A DNA stretch of 64,000 bases from Chitinophaga sp. CF418 (GCF_900142925.1 NZ_FRCN01000002.1:372001-436000); one strand, 5' to 3'. Positions 25,900 through 35,733 are shown, counted from the stretch's first letter. Numbers and translations are program-made. Notes: a model not told the origin generated them from the sequence alone.

Positions 25900-27747
25900 T
25901 TAGTATCCTCTTTCATTTTTGCCTTCCATGTAGTTCATAAATGCTTTATTCACTACACGATTACCACCCGGTGTTGGGAAGTTGCCAGTGAAGTACCAGT
26001 CTCCCAGGTTATTCGGACAAGCCTGGTGCAGGCTTTCGATAGACTGGTAGATGACATCCACTTTCGCATTGATATCAGAAGGGGTAATGATCTCGGCGAT
26101 CTTAGCAGAGATCTCTGCTGTTGTGAAAGGTTTGTATATATTTCTCACTACGTTCTGAGCATGTAGCGTATTGGTGCGCTGCAGTTCCATACAGAGGCCA
26201 TAGGCTTCCTGGAGGATGTGTTCCTTGCCATGATCCTTTAACAGGGCAATAGCCGCCTTAAAGGCCACAAAATCTCCTATTTTACTCATGTCGATACCAT
26301 AACAGTCCGGATAGCGGATCTGAGGAGCGGATGATACCACGATGATACGTTTTGGCCCCAGGCGGTCCAGCATTCTGATGATGCTCTCGCGGAGCGTAGT
26401 GCCACGCACAATGGAGTCATCTATCACCACCAGGGTATCTATACCCGGGCGCACTGTACCGTAAGTGATATCATAAACGTGCTGTACCATTTCATTACGG
26501 CTGGTGTCTGCAGTAATGAATGTGCGCATTTTAACGTCCTTAATTGCAATCTTATCTATACGGATACGGCGGTTCACCATTTCCGTCAGCTTTTCTTCGT
26601 CAAAGTCTTTACCCCATGACACGATGCGTTCTACCTTTATCTTGTTCAGATAGTCTTCCAGTCCTTTCAGCATGCCGTAGAAGGCAATTTCTGCCGTATT
26701 GGGAATGAAGGAGAAGATAGTATTACGCAGGTCGTTGTCTATACTTTTTAGTACGGTTTCAGACAGGTTATAGCCTAAAGCGGTACGCTCTTTATAGATC
26801 TTTTCATCATTTCCGCGGGAGAAATAGATACGTTCGAAACTGCAGGCGCGGCGCTCTTTCGGCGCAAGGATCTGTTCTATGCTGTATTCCCCGTTTTCCT
26901 TTACGATCAGGGCATTACCCGGCATGAGCTCCAGTACTTCATTCTCTCCTACATTGAACGCTGTGCGGATGGCAGCGCGTTCAGAGGCGGCAACAATCAC
27001 ATCTTCATTGACGTAGTAATAAGACGGACGGATACCGTGAGCGTCGCGCATTACGAAGGCGTCCCCGCTACCGATCAGTCCACATACGTGGTAACCACCG
27101 TCAAACATAGAAAATGCCTGCTGGAGGATATTTTTTACATCCAGCCCATTGCGTCTTTCTTCATCTTCCTTGCTGAGGAAGTGGTGCAATACTTCCAGCA
27201 TAGCAGCCAGGTCACTGTTACGGTGAGTTTCTCCGGGTTCAACGTTCACGAACTTGAACAGTTCATCCACGTTCACCAGGTTAAAGTTACCGGCGAGGGC
27301 GAGGTTACGGGCAGGAATGGTATTGTGACGTACAAAAGGGTGGCAGAGTTCTACGTTGTTCTTGCCCTGGGTGGCGTAGCGGAGGTGTCCCATCATCAGC
27401 TCTCCGAGAAAACGTATGTGGCCTTTCATGAGGCCCGGGTACTTGGTGATTTCCGGCTGGTATTTCTCTATTTCGTCTATTTCGTCTCTGACCTTGGCAA
27501 AGATATCTCCTATGGCTTGCGGTGCGCTGCTTCGCAGGCGATGCATAAATGGTACTCCCGGTTCTGTGTTCAGCTTTACTGTGGCTATACCTGCTCCGTC
27601 CTGTCCGCGGTTGTGTTGTTTCTCCATGAGGAGGTACAACTTGTTGAGGCCGTAGAAAACTGATCCGTATTTCTGTTGGTAATATGAGAACGGCTTTCTA
27701 AGTCTGATAAACGCTAATCCGCATTCATGTTTTATGGCATCACTCAT
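25900..27747 (-). CDS. purF: Amidophosphoribosyltransferase (long Bacteroidota type)
   Basis: First committed step of purine synthesis. The Ntn-hydrolase glutaminase starts HECGLAF with the expected nucleophile at Cys9, so an 8-residue propeptide would have to be removed. HNRGQDGAGIA and GHLRYATQGKNN are glutaminase motifs. The PRPP-binding loop is VVIDDSIVRGTTLRESI. At 615 residues it is longer than the usual 470-510, as in other Bacteroidota (family knowledge). ATG 27747 is preferred to a start 17 codons upstream. Confidence 0.88.
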   Translation of the reverse strand: MSDAIKHECGLAFIRLRKPFSYYQQKYGSVFYGLNKLYLLMEKQHNRGQDGAGIATVKLNTEPGVPFMHRLRSSAPQAIGDIFAKVRDEIDEIEKYQPEITKYPGLMKGHIRFLGELMMGHLRYATQGKNNVELCHPFVRHNTIPARNLALAGNFNLVNVDELFKFVNVEPGETHRNSDLAAMLEVLHHFLSKEDEERRNGLDVKNILQQAFSMFDGGYHVCGLIGSGDAFVMRDAHGIRPSYYYVNEDVIVAASERAAIRTAFNVGENEVLELMPGNALIVKENGEYSIEQILAPKERRACSFERIYFSRGNDEKIYKERTALGYNLSETVLKSIDNDLRNTIFSFIPNTAEIAFYGMLKGLEDYLNKIKVERIVSWGKDFDEEKLTEMVNRRIRIDKIAIKDVKMRTFITADTSRNEMVQHVYDITYGTVRPGIDTLVVIDDSIVRGTTLRESIIRMLDRLGPKRIIVVSSAPQIRYPDCYGIDMSKIGDFVAFKAAIALLKDHGKEHILQEAYGLCMELQRTNTLHAQNVVRNIYKPFTTAEISAKIAEIITPSDINAKVDVIYQSIESLHQACPNNLGDWYFTGNFPTPGGNRVVNKAFMNYMEGKNERGY

Positions 27748-27767
27748 CCCTATTAGAATTGAAGGCG

Positions 27768-27798
27768 CAAAGTTACGGGTAAAAAGCGGAACGCCCAA
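27768..27798 (-). promoter_or_regulatory. Promoter of purF
   Basis: The minus strand reads TTG (plus CAA at 27796-27798), 20 bp, then TAACTTTG (27768-27775), 20 bp before the ATG at 27747. Good -33/-7 match. Confidence 0.6.
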
Positions 27799-27834
27799 CG
27801 CTGAATGATAAATGCACGGCTGCCCCTAAAACAA

Positions 27835-27865
27835 CAATCCCCGGCATATATTGTGCCGGGGATTG
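27835..27865 (-). terminator. Terminator after surA
   Basis: Perfect 12-bp stem CAATCCCCGGCA (27835-27846) with TGCCGGGGATTG (27854-27865), 7-nt loop, then T-rich on the minus strand. It separates surA from purF. Confidence 0.75.
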
Positions 27866-27882
27866 CTATTGAATTATATGTG

Positions 27883-29268
27883 TTATTGTTTTGCTATACT
27901 TCCCATCCACTTGGCGATGTGGTTACATTGTTTGAACTCGTCTTCCACATGGATATAATATGTCGGGATCTTTTCCCTCAGCCATTTATCGCGGGCATCC
28001 TGTTGTTTCAGCTGGAGGGTACGCTGCTGGATACGGGCATAATCGTCGGTCATATTTTCCCGGTGAGGGTTCGTACGTGTTTTCAGATAAATAATACGGA
28101 TACCACTGCGGCCACCCGGCTGATCATCGACATAAGGCATTGGTTTAGAGATGCCTCCTGGTTTCAGGGTGTCCAGCAGCAGCACGATATCTCTTTCTGA
28201 AGGCTGGTCCAGCTGGTCGATGGTGATCAGGGTACTACCGTTCATTCTGTTCTGCAGCATACCACCGTCAAATTTTGACATCGGAAGGTCACTGTGCTTA
28301 ACTACTGCTTCTCCGAATGACATTTTTCCATCCAGAATAAGCAGACGGACACTGTCCAGTTTTTTGGTCGCTTCTGACAGATCATTACGGGTTACATTCG
28401 GTTTCAGCAGGATGTGCTGCACCGTGATATTATCTCCCTGGCGTTTAATACATTGGATCAGGTGATAGCCGAACTGGCTTTTTATCGGAGAGGAGATCTC
28501 GTTTTCCTTGAGACGGAAAGATGCCGCCAGGAAGTCAGGATCCCACTGTTTGTCATTTCTGTTCAGGATATATACCCCCTTATTTTCCTTTGCGCCAGGA
28601 TCTTCTGAGTAAAGAATTGCCAGACGTCCGAAGTCACTGGTTTTGTCCTGCACCTGTTTCTTGAACTCCAGTAGGCGGTCTACCGCATACTGGTCCATTT
28701 CCTTGGTAGCTTTTGGTAATATTACGATCTGACCGATCTCCAGTTCAGACTCGTAGAATTGGAGACTGTCTTTAGGAATAGCGTCGAAATACTTTTTTAC
28801 TTCAGAAGGAGTCACTTTCACAGAACCGGTGATCTTGTCCTGCATAGCCTTTGCCAGCAGCCCTTCTTTAATAGGCTGGCGGAAACGCTCACGCAGCTGG
28901 TAAATGGAATATCCTGTTACCTCTTTCATCTTCTCACGGCTGCCATACAGGTCTTCGAAGTAACGGATACGATTATCGATCTGGCCGTCCACATCTTGTT
29001 CGCTTACGGGCAAGCTGTCTCTTTCAGCTTGCATCACCATTACCTTCTGGGCAATGATCTGCTCCATTATCATGCAGGGAGCATTGGGAGGCAGGGCACC
29101 ATCTACAGTAGAACGCTGCAGATTGACCATTTCCCCTTCAATGTCCGATCTAAGAATGATTTTATCCCCCACAATAGCTGCAATTTTATCAGCTACCATT
29201 TTCTGCTGGGCTGCGGCTACCTGACAAAGAAGTAAAGTACCCGCAGAAAGTGCAAAAATTTTATTCAT
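27883..29268 (-). CDS. surA: SurA-like periplasmic peptidyl-prolyl isomerase
   Basis: Periplasmic chaperone for outer-membrane proteins. A signal peptide (residues 1-20, ending VAAAQ) is followed by a SurA N-domain (DKIAAIVGDKIILRSDIEGE). Two parvulin-like segments come next: the first contains LYSEDPGAKENKGVY and QFGYHLIQCI, the second starts VQHILLKPNV and contains FDGGMLQN. At 461 residues it has the size of SurA. The TTG start at 29292 is rejected because it lies in the promoter box. Confidence 0.88.
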   Translation of the reverse strand: MNKIFALSAGTLLLCQVAAAQQKMVADKIAAIVGDKIILRSDIEGEMVNLQRSTVDGALPPNAPCMIMEQIIAQKVMVMQAERDSLPVSEQDVDGQIDNRIRYFEDLYGSREKMKEVTGYSIYQLRERFRQPIKEGLLAKAMQDKITGSVKVTPSEVKKYFDAIPKDSLQFYESELEIGQIVILPKATKEMDQYAVDRLLEFKKQVQDKTSDFGRLAILYSEDPGAKENKGVYILNRNDKQWDPDFLAASFRLKENEISSPIKSQFGYHLIQCIKRQGDNITVQHILLKPNVTRNDLSEATKKLDSVRLLILDGKMSFGEAVVKHSDLPMSKFDGGMLQNRMNGSTLITIDQLDQPSERDIVLLLDTLKPGGISKPMPYVDDQPGGRSGIRIIYLKTRTNPHRENMTDDYARIQQRTLQLKQQDARDKWLREKIPTYYIHVEDEFKQCNHIAKWMGSIAKQ

Positions 29269-29289
29269 GTTAACGAGTGCAGTGAAATC

Positions 29290-29297
29290 CAAAAATA
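29290..29297 (-). promoter_or_regulatory. -7 box of surA
   Basis: The minus strand reads TATTTTTG (TAnnTTTG), 21 bp before the ATG at 29268. It lies directly after the infB terminator. Confidence 0.5.
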
Positions 29298-29308
29298 GCC
29301 AATAAAAA

Positions 29309-29332
29309 ATAAGCCGCTATTGGGCGGCTTAT
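29309..29332 (-). terminator. Terminator after infB
   Basis: 9-bp stem ATAAGCCGC (29309-29317) with GCGGCTTAT (29324-29332), 6-nt loop. On the minus strand it is followed by TTTTTTATT. Confidence 0.8.
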
Positions 29333-29358
29333 CTTTTTAACAAAAGTTTATACTGATT

Positions 29359-32300
29359 TTATAAAGTCCTCTTTACTTCTACTTCTTCGAAGCCTTCCAC
29401 GATATCGCCTACCTTGAGGTCGCTATAGTTTCTGATACTCAGGCCACACTCCATATTGGAGGCAACTTCCTTCACATCATCCTTGTAGCGTTTCAGAGAG
29501 GCCAGTTCGCCGGTATAGATTACGATACCTTCGCGCACCAGGTTTACACGGGTGTTGCGGGCAATTTTTCCGTCCAGTACGAAGCAACCTGCTACGGTTA
29601 CCTTGTCGAAACGGTAAGTTTCGCGGATTTCTACGTTGGCGACAACCTTTTTCTCGATCTTCGGCTCCAGCATACCTTCCATCGCGCTCTTCAGTTCGTC
29701 GATAGCATCGTAAATGATGGAGTAAGTACGGATCTCGATGTTCTCTTTCTCTGCCAGTTTGGATGCCTGAGAAGAAGGACGTACCTGGAAACCTACGATG
29801 ATCGCGTCGGATGCAGTTGCCAGCAATACGTCGGATTCTGTGATCTGACCTACTGCTTTGTGTACCACGCTCACTACGATTTCTTCGGTAGACAGTTTCT
29901 GCAGGGAGTCGCTCAGCGCTTCTACAGAACCATCAAAGTCACCCTTGATAATGAGGTTGAGCTGTTTAAAGTTACCCAGCGCAAGACGGCGTCCGATTTC
30001 ATCCAGTGTGATGTGTTTCTTGGTACGGATACCTTGTTCACGGATAATCTGTGCACGGCGGTTAGCGATCTCTTTTGCTTCGGATTCATCTTCAAACATG
30101 CGGAACTTCTCACCTGCCTGCGGAGCACCGTTCAGACCCAGCACCTGTACCGGTGCGGAAGGTCCTGCGGAGTCAACACGCTGGCCACGTTCGTTGAACA
30201 TCGCTTTGATCTTACCGAAGTTAGAACCGGAAGCGATGGTATCTCCCTGGTGCAGTGTACCGTTTTGTACCAACAGGGTAGCTACGTAACCACGGCCTTT
30301 ATCGAGGGAGGCTTCAATCACGCTACCGGAAGCTTCCCTGTTCGGATTAGCTTTCAGTTCGAGTAATTCAGCTTCCAGGAGTATTTTTTCCAGCAGAATG
30401 TCTATGTTCAGACCGCTCTTGGCAGAAATTTCCTGGCTCTGGTATTTACCACCCCAGTCTTCCACCAACAGGTTCATACCTGCCAGCTGTTCTTTGATCT
30501 TTTCAGGATTAGCGCCTTCTTTATCCACTTTGTTGATAGCGAATACCATTGGGAGGCCTGCAGCCTGTGAGTGGGAGATCGCTTCACGTGTCTGTGGCAT
30601 GATGGCGTCATCTGCAGCAATTACGATGATGGCGATATCCGCTACTTTGGCACCACGTGCACGCATCGCGGTGAAGGCTTCGTGACCCGGAGTATCCAGG
30701 AATGTGACCTTTTTGCCTGAAGCGGTAACTACCTGGTAGGCGCCGATGTGCTGGGTGATACCACCTGCTTCACCGGATACTACGTTCGCGTTACGGATAT
30801 AGTCGAGGAGGGAGGTCTTACCATGGTCTACGTGACCCATGATGGTCACAATAGGCGCTCTTGGGATCAGATCTTCCTCATTGTCAGCTACTTCTTCTTC
30901 CTCAATCTCATCTGCATCGTCTACGCCAATGAATTCCACTTCATAACCAAACTCTCCTGCTACCAGTTCTATCACCTCTGCGTCCAGACGCTGGTTGATA
31001 GACACCATGATACCCAGTCCCATACATTTTGAGATCACTTCAGCAAAGCTTACATCCATCAGGTTAGCGAGTTCACTTACAGACACGAACTCTGTTACCT
31101 GGAGTTTGTTGTTTTCAGCTCCCTGGTTAGCCATTTGCTCTGCGAGCTCGTGGCGTTTCTCACGACGCTGTTTAGCTTTAGTGTTCTTACCCCGGTTACC
31201 ACCGCCAGTCATTTTGGCCATGGTTTCCTTGATCTTATTCTGGATTTCGTTCTTATCGATTTCTTTCTCTTCAGGTTTCCTGTCGCGGTCACGGTTGAAG
31301 TTACCCTGGCCACCCGGACGGTTACCAAAGTTGCCACCTGGCCTGTTACCGCCGCCATGCTGTCCGCCTGGTCTGTTACCACCCGGACCACCACCTGGCC
31401 TGTTACCGCCGCCGCCATGTTGTCCACCTGGTCTGTTACCACCTGGTCCGCCTGGGCGGCCATCGCGGTTAGGTGCAGTATGTGGCCGGCTAGGACCCGT
31501 AGGTCTGTTGGAATTGTCGCGGTTTCCGCCGGGACGGTTATCCCTGTTGTCCCTGTTATCTCTGTTGAAATCACGGTTACCTGGACCGCGGTTTTCGGTG
31601 TTACCACCTTTTGAAAGATCGCCTGGCTGAATAGGTTCAGGTTTCTTTTCAACGATAATGCGTTTCCGCTTACGGTTATTGTCGGCATTGTTGTTGTTGC
31701 CGCCACCGCCGCCGCGGTTGAAATTACTGTTACCCTTGTTGTCGCGTCTTTCTGAATGTACAGGCAACTCAATTTTTCCGATCACTTTAGGACCGGTGAG
31801 TTTTTCGGCCTGTATATTTTCAATAACGGCTGTACCACCGTTATCCTCCTGGTCTGATGCAATGTCTGCTGCAACTTCGTCCATATGCTGTGCGGCCGGT
31901 TTCTGTGCGGTTTGTTCTTTCGCTTCTGCCGGTTCTTTGGTTTTTTCCTGAGCAGCTGCCGGTTTTTCGGCTGCCGGCGCTTGTTTCTCTTCCACAGCGG
32001 GGACAGCAGGTTTTTCAGCAGCAGGTGCCGTTGTTTTTACTTCTTGTACTGGTTGTTGTACGTTTTGTACTGGCTGAACGGGTTGCTGCGGTTTCGCTTC
32101 AGGCTGGGCAGGTTTGGCTGCTTCTACCGGAGGCTGTTGCTGCTGTGCAACGGGTTGCGGTTGTGCCTGCACTTGCGGAATAGCTTCTTTCGGCTGGTCC
32201 TTCTCGCTGGCGGTAGGTTCCGGTTGTTTTGCAACAACTGGTTTCTCCTCCTGTTCCGGCTTTTTGAATGATGCCGGTGGTGCAGGAGGTCTTTTAGGTT

Positions 32301-32943
32301 TATTCAGTGCATCCAGGTCGATAGTGGCCACGATTTTCGGACCATTGATCCTGGGCGCGTCTGTTTTTATAACTTCCGGAGCTTCCGGTTGTGTTTGCAC
32401 AGGCGGCGTTTTCTCAGCAACAGGCTGTTGAGGAGCTACGACGGGTTCTTTAGGAGCCTCTTCTGTTTTGACAACAGGTTTTTCTTCCGCCACTGGTACC
32501 GGTTTAGGCTCGGGTTTAGGTTCAGGCTTAGGCTCCGGTTTTGGTTCGGGCTTAGGCTCTGCTTTTGGCTCAGGCCTTGGTTCTGGTTTTGGTTCGGGCT
32601 TAGGCGCTTCAACTGCGACCGCGGGTGTGGGTTCCTCTTTAGGAGTTGCTTCTTTCTTCTTGGCTGCTGCCTCTGCTTCTTCCTTCTCTTTCTTCTTCAT
32701 TGCATCTAACACACTTCCTTTAGGCAGGGCTATCTGATCGCTTTTGCGTTTGTTAGCCTTGTCCTGCTGGAACTCGGACTGCAATGCTGCATACATCTGG
32801 GACGTAAGACGGGCATTGGGTGAGCCAAAGCCCCCCATGTCATAGCCCTTATTAGCAAGGAAATCGATCAACGTTTCCTTACCAATATTGAACTCCTTCG
32901 CTGCAGCCAGCAATCGTGGCGTGTTGTTTGTTACTTCAGGCAT
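29359..32943 (-). CDS. infB: Translation initiation factor IF-2 with long low-complexity N-terminus
   Basis: GTPase that brings initiator tRNA to the ribosome. The G domain begins [19 protein letters not shown] (about residue 700), with DTPGHEAFT, and NKVDKEGAN. The 1194-residue length is due to a long N-terminal region. That region starts with an IF2-N-like helix domain ([19 protein letters not shown]), followed by a Pro-Glu-Lys repeat tract (PKPEP units), a Gln/Ala/Pro-rich tract, and a Gly-Asn-Arg-Pro tract (GGNRPGG units). ATG 32943 is preferred to a start 22 codons upstream. It is the last gene of rimP-nusA-infB. Confidence 0.96.
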   Translation of the reverse strand: MPEVTNNTPRLLAAAKEFNIGKETLIDFLANKGYDMGGFGSPNARLTSQMYAALQSEFQQDKANKRKSDQIALPKGSVLDAMKKKEKEEAEAAAKKKEATPKEEPTPAVAVEAPKPEPKPEPRPEPKAEPKPEPKPEPKPEPKPEPKPVPVAEEKPVVKTEEAPKEPVVAPQQPVAEKTPPVQTQPEAPEVIKTDAPRINGPKIVATIDLDALNKPKRPPAPPASFKKPEQEEKPVVAKQPEPTASEKDQPKEAIPQVQAQPQPVAQQQQPPVEAAKPAQPEAKPQQPVQPVQNVQQPVQEVKTTAPAAEKPAVPAVEEKQAPAAEKPAAAQEKTKEPAEAKEQTAQKPAAQHMDEVAADIASDQEDNGGTAVIENIQAEKLTGPKVIGKIELPVHSERRDNKGNSNFNRGGGGGNNNNADNNRKRKRIIVEKKPEPIQPGDLSKGGNTENRGPGNRDFNRDNRDNRDNRPGGNRDNSNRPTGPSRPHTAPNRDGRPGGPGGNRPGGQHGGGGNRPGGGPGGNRPGGQHGGGNRPGGNFGNRPGGQGNFNRDRDRKPEEKEIDKNEIQNKIKETMAKMTGGGNRGKNTKAKQRREKRHELAEQMANQGAENNKLQVTEFVSVSELANLMDVSFAEVISKCMGLGIMVSINQRLDAEVIELVAGEFGYEVEFIGVDDADEIEEEEVADNEEDLIPRAPIVTIMGHVDHGKTSLLDYIRNANVVSGEAGGITQHIGAYQVVTASGKKVTFLDTPGHEAFTAMRARGAKVADIAIIVIAADDAIMPQTREAISHSQAAGLPMVFAINKVDKEGANPEKIKEQLAGMNLLVEDWGGKYQSQEISAKSGLNIDILLEKILLEAELLELKANPNREASGSVIEASLDKGRGYVATLLVQNGTLHQGDTIASGSNFGKIKAMFNERGQRVDSAGPSAPVQVLGLNGAPQAGEKFRMFEDESEAKEIANRRAQIIREQGIRTKKHITLDEIGRRLALGNFKQLNLIIKGDFDGSVEALSDSLQKLSTEEIVVSVVHKAVGQITESDVLLATASDAIIVGFQVRPSSQASKLAEKENIEIRTYSIIYDAIDELKSAMEGMLEPKIEKKVVANVEIRETYRFDKVTVAGCFVLDGKIARNTRVNLVREGIVIYTGELASLKRYKDDVKEVASNMECGLSIRNYSDLKVGDIVEGFEEVEVKRTL

Positions 32944-33067
32944 ATTGTAATCTCGGGCCTCCCCATTTTTCCCGTTAGTTAAACGGGACTCCTTTTTAAC
33001 AATTAACAATAACTAAAAATACTTTCTGTCGAGCAAGCCCACATCCCGGGGAAGTTGTGGTGTGAAC

Positions 33068-34315
33068 CTACTCTTTATCAAATTCTTCCTGTAGTATTCT
33101 TCTTACCTCGCTTACAGTTTCCTCTTCAAGATCTGAGCGGCGTACCAGTTCCTCTACAGTCAGGTCAAGTACACTGCGGGCAGTGTCACAACCAATACGT
33201 TTGAGTTCATCCAGTACCCATTCTTCGATTTCATCGGAGAATTCTCCCAGGTCAATGTCATATTCAGCCTGTTCCTGTTCTTCGTCACGGAAGACATCAA
33301 TCTCATAACCGGTCAATTCGCAGGCCAGTTTAATATTGACACCTTTTTTACCGATTGCCAGGGACACCTGATCTGCCTTGAGGAAAACAGAAGCATATTT
33401 ATTCTCATTATCCACTTCCATACGGCTGATCCTTGCGGGCGTCAATGCACGCTGGATCAACAATTGTATATTAGAGGTATAGTTGATGATATCTATGTTT
33501 TCGTTACGCAGCTCCCGCACAATCCCATGAATACGACTTCCCTTCATACCAACGCAGGCGCCGACAGGGTCAATGCGGTCGTCATAGGATTCAACAGCCA
33601 CTTTAGCTCTTTCTCCAGGTTCGCGTACGATTTTCTTGATTACGATTAGGCCGTCAAAGATCTCGGGAACTTCAATTTCCAGCAATTTAGCCAGGAAGGT
33701 CGGATGGGTGCGGGAAAGAATGATAAGCGGAGCATTATTCTTCATCTCCACTTTTTTCACTACTGCCCTTACATTTTCCCCTTTCTTGAAATAATCGGTA
33801 GGAATTTGTTCAGATTTAGGTAAAATTAACTCATTCCTTTCATCATCAAGCAATAAAACTTCTTTTTTCCATACCTGGTACACTTCACCCGTTACAATTT
33901 CCCCAACACGGTCAGCATATTTCTTTACAAGAATGTTCTTTTTAAGGTCGCCGATACGGGCGGAAAGCGTCTGCTTTGCAGCCAGGATGGCCCTGCGGCC
34001 GAAATCCATGATCTCCACTTCCTCATAAAGGTCTTCCCCTACCTGATAGTCTGGTTCAACTAAAATGGCTTCCGAATAAGCAATCTGGGCATTATCATCT
34101 TCCACCTCACCATCTGTTACAATGGTGCGGCGGCGTAAAATTTCCAAGTCACCTTTCTCAGTATTTACAATCACGTCAAAGTTCTCATCAGAGCCATACT
34201 TTTTACGGAGAAGAGTTTTGAACACGTCTTCCAACACTTTCATCAACGTCGGACGGTCAATGTTTTCCGCCTCCTTAAACTCCGTGAATGACTCAATCAG
34301 GTTAATACTAGCCAT
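33068..34315 (-). CDS. nusA: Transcription termination/antitermination factor NusA
   Basis: RNA-polymerase-associated factor of 415 residues. The N-terminal domain begins LIESFTEFKEAENIDRPTLMKVLEDVF. S1 and two KH domains follow, with RDLKKN-like DLKKNILVKKYADRVGEIVTG at the S1 entry, the KH motif VGACVGMKGSRIHGIVREL, and AIGKKGVNIKLA in the second KH. A C-terminal acidic helical stretch is also present. It lies 22 bp downstream of rimP and 124 bp upstream of infB. Confidence 0.95.
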   Translation of the reverse strand: MASINLIESFTEFKEAENIDRPTLMKVLEDVFKTLLRKKYGSDENFDVIVNTEKGDLEILRRRTIVTDGEVEDDNAQIAYSEAILVEPDYQVGEDLYEEVEIMDFGRRAILAAKQTLSARIGDLKKNILVKKYADRVGEIVTGEVYQVWKKEVLLLDDERNELILPKSEQIPTDYFKKGENVRAVVKKVEMKNNAPLIILSRTHPTFLAKLLEIEVPEIFDGLIVIKKIVREPGERAKVAVESYDDRIDPVGACVGMKGSRIHGIVRELRNENIDIINYTSNIQLLIQRALTPARISRMEVDNENKYASVFLKADQVSLAIGKKGVNIKLACELTGYEIDVFRDEEQEQAEYDIDLGEFSDEIEEWVLDELKRIGCDTARSVLDLTVEELVRRSDLEEETVSEVRRILQEEFDKE

Positions 34316-34337
34316 GTTTCGGTTATATTATTATATT

Positions 34338-34802
34338 TTAAAACACGATGCACACCTTCGTGTGCTTTATTTCATTTAAATTTATTTCAGTTGTTTTTTT
34401 CTCTTTTTTCTTGCCAATCAGCTCCTCAATCGTCACCTTTTCTTCCGTAACGGCCAGTAGGGTACCTTCTTTTTCGGAATTATCCAATAAAGTAACAGCA
34501 ACTTTACGACCAATGTTCTTAACGTATTGACGGTGAAGTTTCAGCGGCTCGTCCAGTCCGGGAGAGGATACTTCCAGGGAAAAATCGTTGTCTGGGAACA
34601 AATTGGCACCTTCAAGCCTGGTGTACAGGTTCCGGTTAAATGCGACCAGTTTATCTACCGGTACGCCATTATCTCCGTCTACAAAGAGTTTTATGTTATT
34701 TGTGGGCTTTATCCGCACATCTACTACAAAGTACTCCGGATAAGGGGCAAGCATTTCTGCTGCCAGGTCCCGGATGTTTATTATTACTTGTTCATTTGCC
34801 AT
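34338..34802 (-). CDS. rimP: Ribosome maturation factor RimP
   Basis: Needed for 30S subunit assembly. The 154-residue product shows the RimP pattern: YFVVDVRIKPTNNIKLFVDGDNGVPVDKLVAFNR early, then FSLEVSSPGLDEPLKLHRQYVKNIGRKV. A C-terminal Lys-rich KKKEKKTTEINL precedes the end. ATG 34802 is chosen; frame extension upstream runs through the promoter and hairpin and is not coding. It is the first gene of rimP-nusA-infB, with its start codon directly after a hairpin and seven T residues. Confidence 0.92.
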   Translation of the reverse strand: MANEQVIINIRDLAAEMLAPYPEYFVVDVRIKPTNNIKLFVDGDNGVPVDKLVAFNRNLYTRLEGANLFPDNDFSLEVSSPGLDEPLKLHRQYVKNIGRKVAVTLLDNSEKEGTLLAVTEEKVTIEELIGKKKEKKTTEINLNEIKHTKVCIVF

Positions 34803-34836
34803 AAAAAAACGAGAAGGGGACCGCTCAGTCCCCTTC
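34803..34836 (-). promoter_or_regulatory. Terminator-like hairpin in the rimP-nusA-infB leader
   Basis: The minus strand reads GAAGGGGAC, a 6-nt loop, GTCCCCTTC (9-bp perfect stem, 34813-34836), then TCG and seven T residues immediately followed by the rimP ATG. No minus-strand gene ends upstream, so the structure is in the operon's own leader. It has the form of an intrinsic terminator or attenuator. Confidence 0.7.
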
Positions 34837-34856
34837 GTTAGTATCATTTTCCTATG

Positions 34857-34864
34857 CAAAATTA
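34857..34864 (-). promoter_or_regulatory. -7 box of the rimP operon
   Basis: The minus strand reads TAATTTTG (TAnnTTTG). Initiation near 34850 would give a leader of about 48 nt made up mostly of the hairpin at 34813-34836. Confidence 0.5.
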
Positions 34865-34983
34865 GGATTTTATTTTGATCCAAGAACATTTTCTTTAACT
34901 TGTATGAAATAATTTCAAGAGAGAAAACGCCCTGCCCGCACAGATTTCGAAAAATAATAATAACTGCACCCCTGATACGAAAC

Positions 34984-35301
34984 ATGCAAATTAAAGCATA
35001 CATACAACAAGTTAATATAGAGCTGATCGTGTGGCCAACAGCCTTGTTGCTTCTTTTTTTTATGGATCCATATCAGGACGCCAAAGCAAGTTTCTGTATC
35101 TTGAAAAGAATGGGCATACCCTGGTGCCCGGGATGTGGCCTGGGACATTCTATTCATTTTCTGTTACACGGAGAATGGCGCGCCTCCCTGAAAAGCCATC
35201 CTCTGGGCCCGTTCGCTGTATTGATGTTTACATACCGGACTTTCCAGCTCGCCAGACTGCAATGGCAATCTTTTGCGGAACTTAAAAACCACTATACATG
35301 A
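34984..35301 (+). CDS. DUF2752 membrane protein
   Basis: A 105-residue membrane protein. Its centre carries the DUF2752 signature: CILKRMGIPWCPGCGLGHS followed by LLHGEWRASLKSHPLGP, with the CPGCG cysteines. Hydrophobic helices lie at about residues 12-25 and 75-90. The function of the family is unknown. ATG 34984 is chosen because the open frame upstream has no family similarity and overlaps the rimP promoter region. It overlaps the TM2 gene by four bases (ATGA). Confidence 0.85.
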   Translation: MQIKAYIQQVNIELIVWPTALLLLFFMDPYQDAKASFCILKRMGIPWCPGCGLGHSIHFLLHGEWRASLKSHPLGPFAVLMFTYRTFQLARLQWQSFAELKNHYT

Positions 35302-35642
35302 CAGATTTTATCAGCTTACCGGGTATTGAACAGGAAGAGCTTCTATGGCTGCAGGAACTTACCCGCGACTACTCCATTGAAACCCGTCAGCGTTTCCTGG
35401 CCATTTATGAAGGACGGAGAAAAGATCCCCAGGTTATCCTCATCTGCTGCCTCGTTGGATTGATCGGTCCCGCAGGTATTCACCGCTTCCTGATCAATCA
35501 GATAGGTATGGGAATATTATATATTTTGACTGTCGGCTTATGTTGGATCGGTACTATTGTTGATGCAGTCAATTATCGTAAATTGACCTGGGAGTATAAC
35601 AAAAAGGCGGCCCTTGAGAGCGCGGCATTGTTAGGTCTATAA
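35298..35642 (+). CDS. TM2-domain protein
   Basis: A 114-residue protein. Its second half is a TM2 domain: VILICCLVGLIGPAGIHRFLINQIGMGILYILTVGLCWIGTIVDAV, with the conserved Gly-xx-His-Arg-Phe turn and the Asp in TIVDAV. The N-terminal 45 residues are a soluble helix rich in Glu/Arg. Such proteins are found in pairs with DUF2752 in many genomes (family knowledge). Translation is probably coupled to the preceding gene through the ATGA overlap. Confidence 0.88.
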   Translation: MTDFISLPGIEQEELLWLQELTRDYSIETRQRFLAIYEGRRKDPQVILICCLVGLIGPAGIHRFLINQIGMGILYILTVGLCWIGTIVDAVNYRKLTWEYNKKAALESAALLGL

Positions 35643-35721
35643 CCAGGTTGATCTGCTTTTCCGGGCTGTTAAAGAAAACCTAAAGCCCGAATTTTCTCGG
35701 TCCTGAAAGCAGATTAACCGC

Positions 35722-35729
35722 TAAATTTG
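35722..35729 (+). promoter_or_regulatory. -7 box of the DUF4834 gene
   Basis: TAAATTTG lies only 4 bp before the ATG at 35734, so transcription would start at or next to the start codon (a leaderless candidate). Confidence 0.5.
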
Positions 35730-35733
35730 TTCC

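Noticed and set aside
30995..31630. 211-residue open frame antisense to infB
   Set aside because: It exists only because the Gly/Asn/Arg and Pro/Glu/Lys repeat coding of infB lacks stops on the other strand; composition is artefactual Pro/Leu/Ser.
31857..32737. Several plus-strand open frames antisense to the infB low-complexity region
   Set aside because: Same reason: shadows of the repeat tract, with Cys/Phe/Arg- or Gly/Ser-rich nonsense composition.
34803..35003. 67-residue N-terminal extension of RimP
   Set aside because: It would run through the promoter and the leader hairpin and has no RimP similarity.
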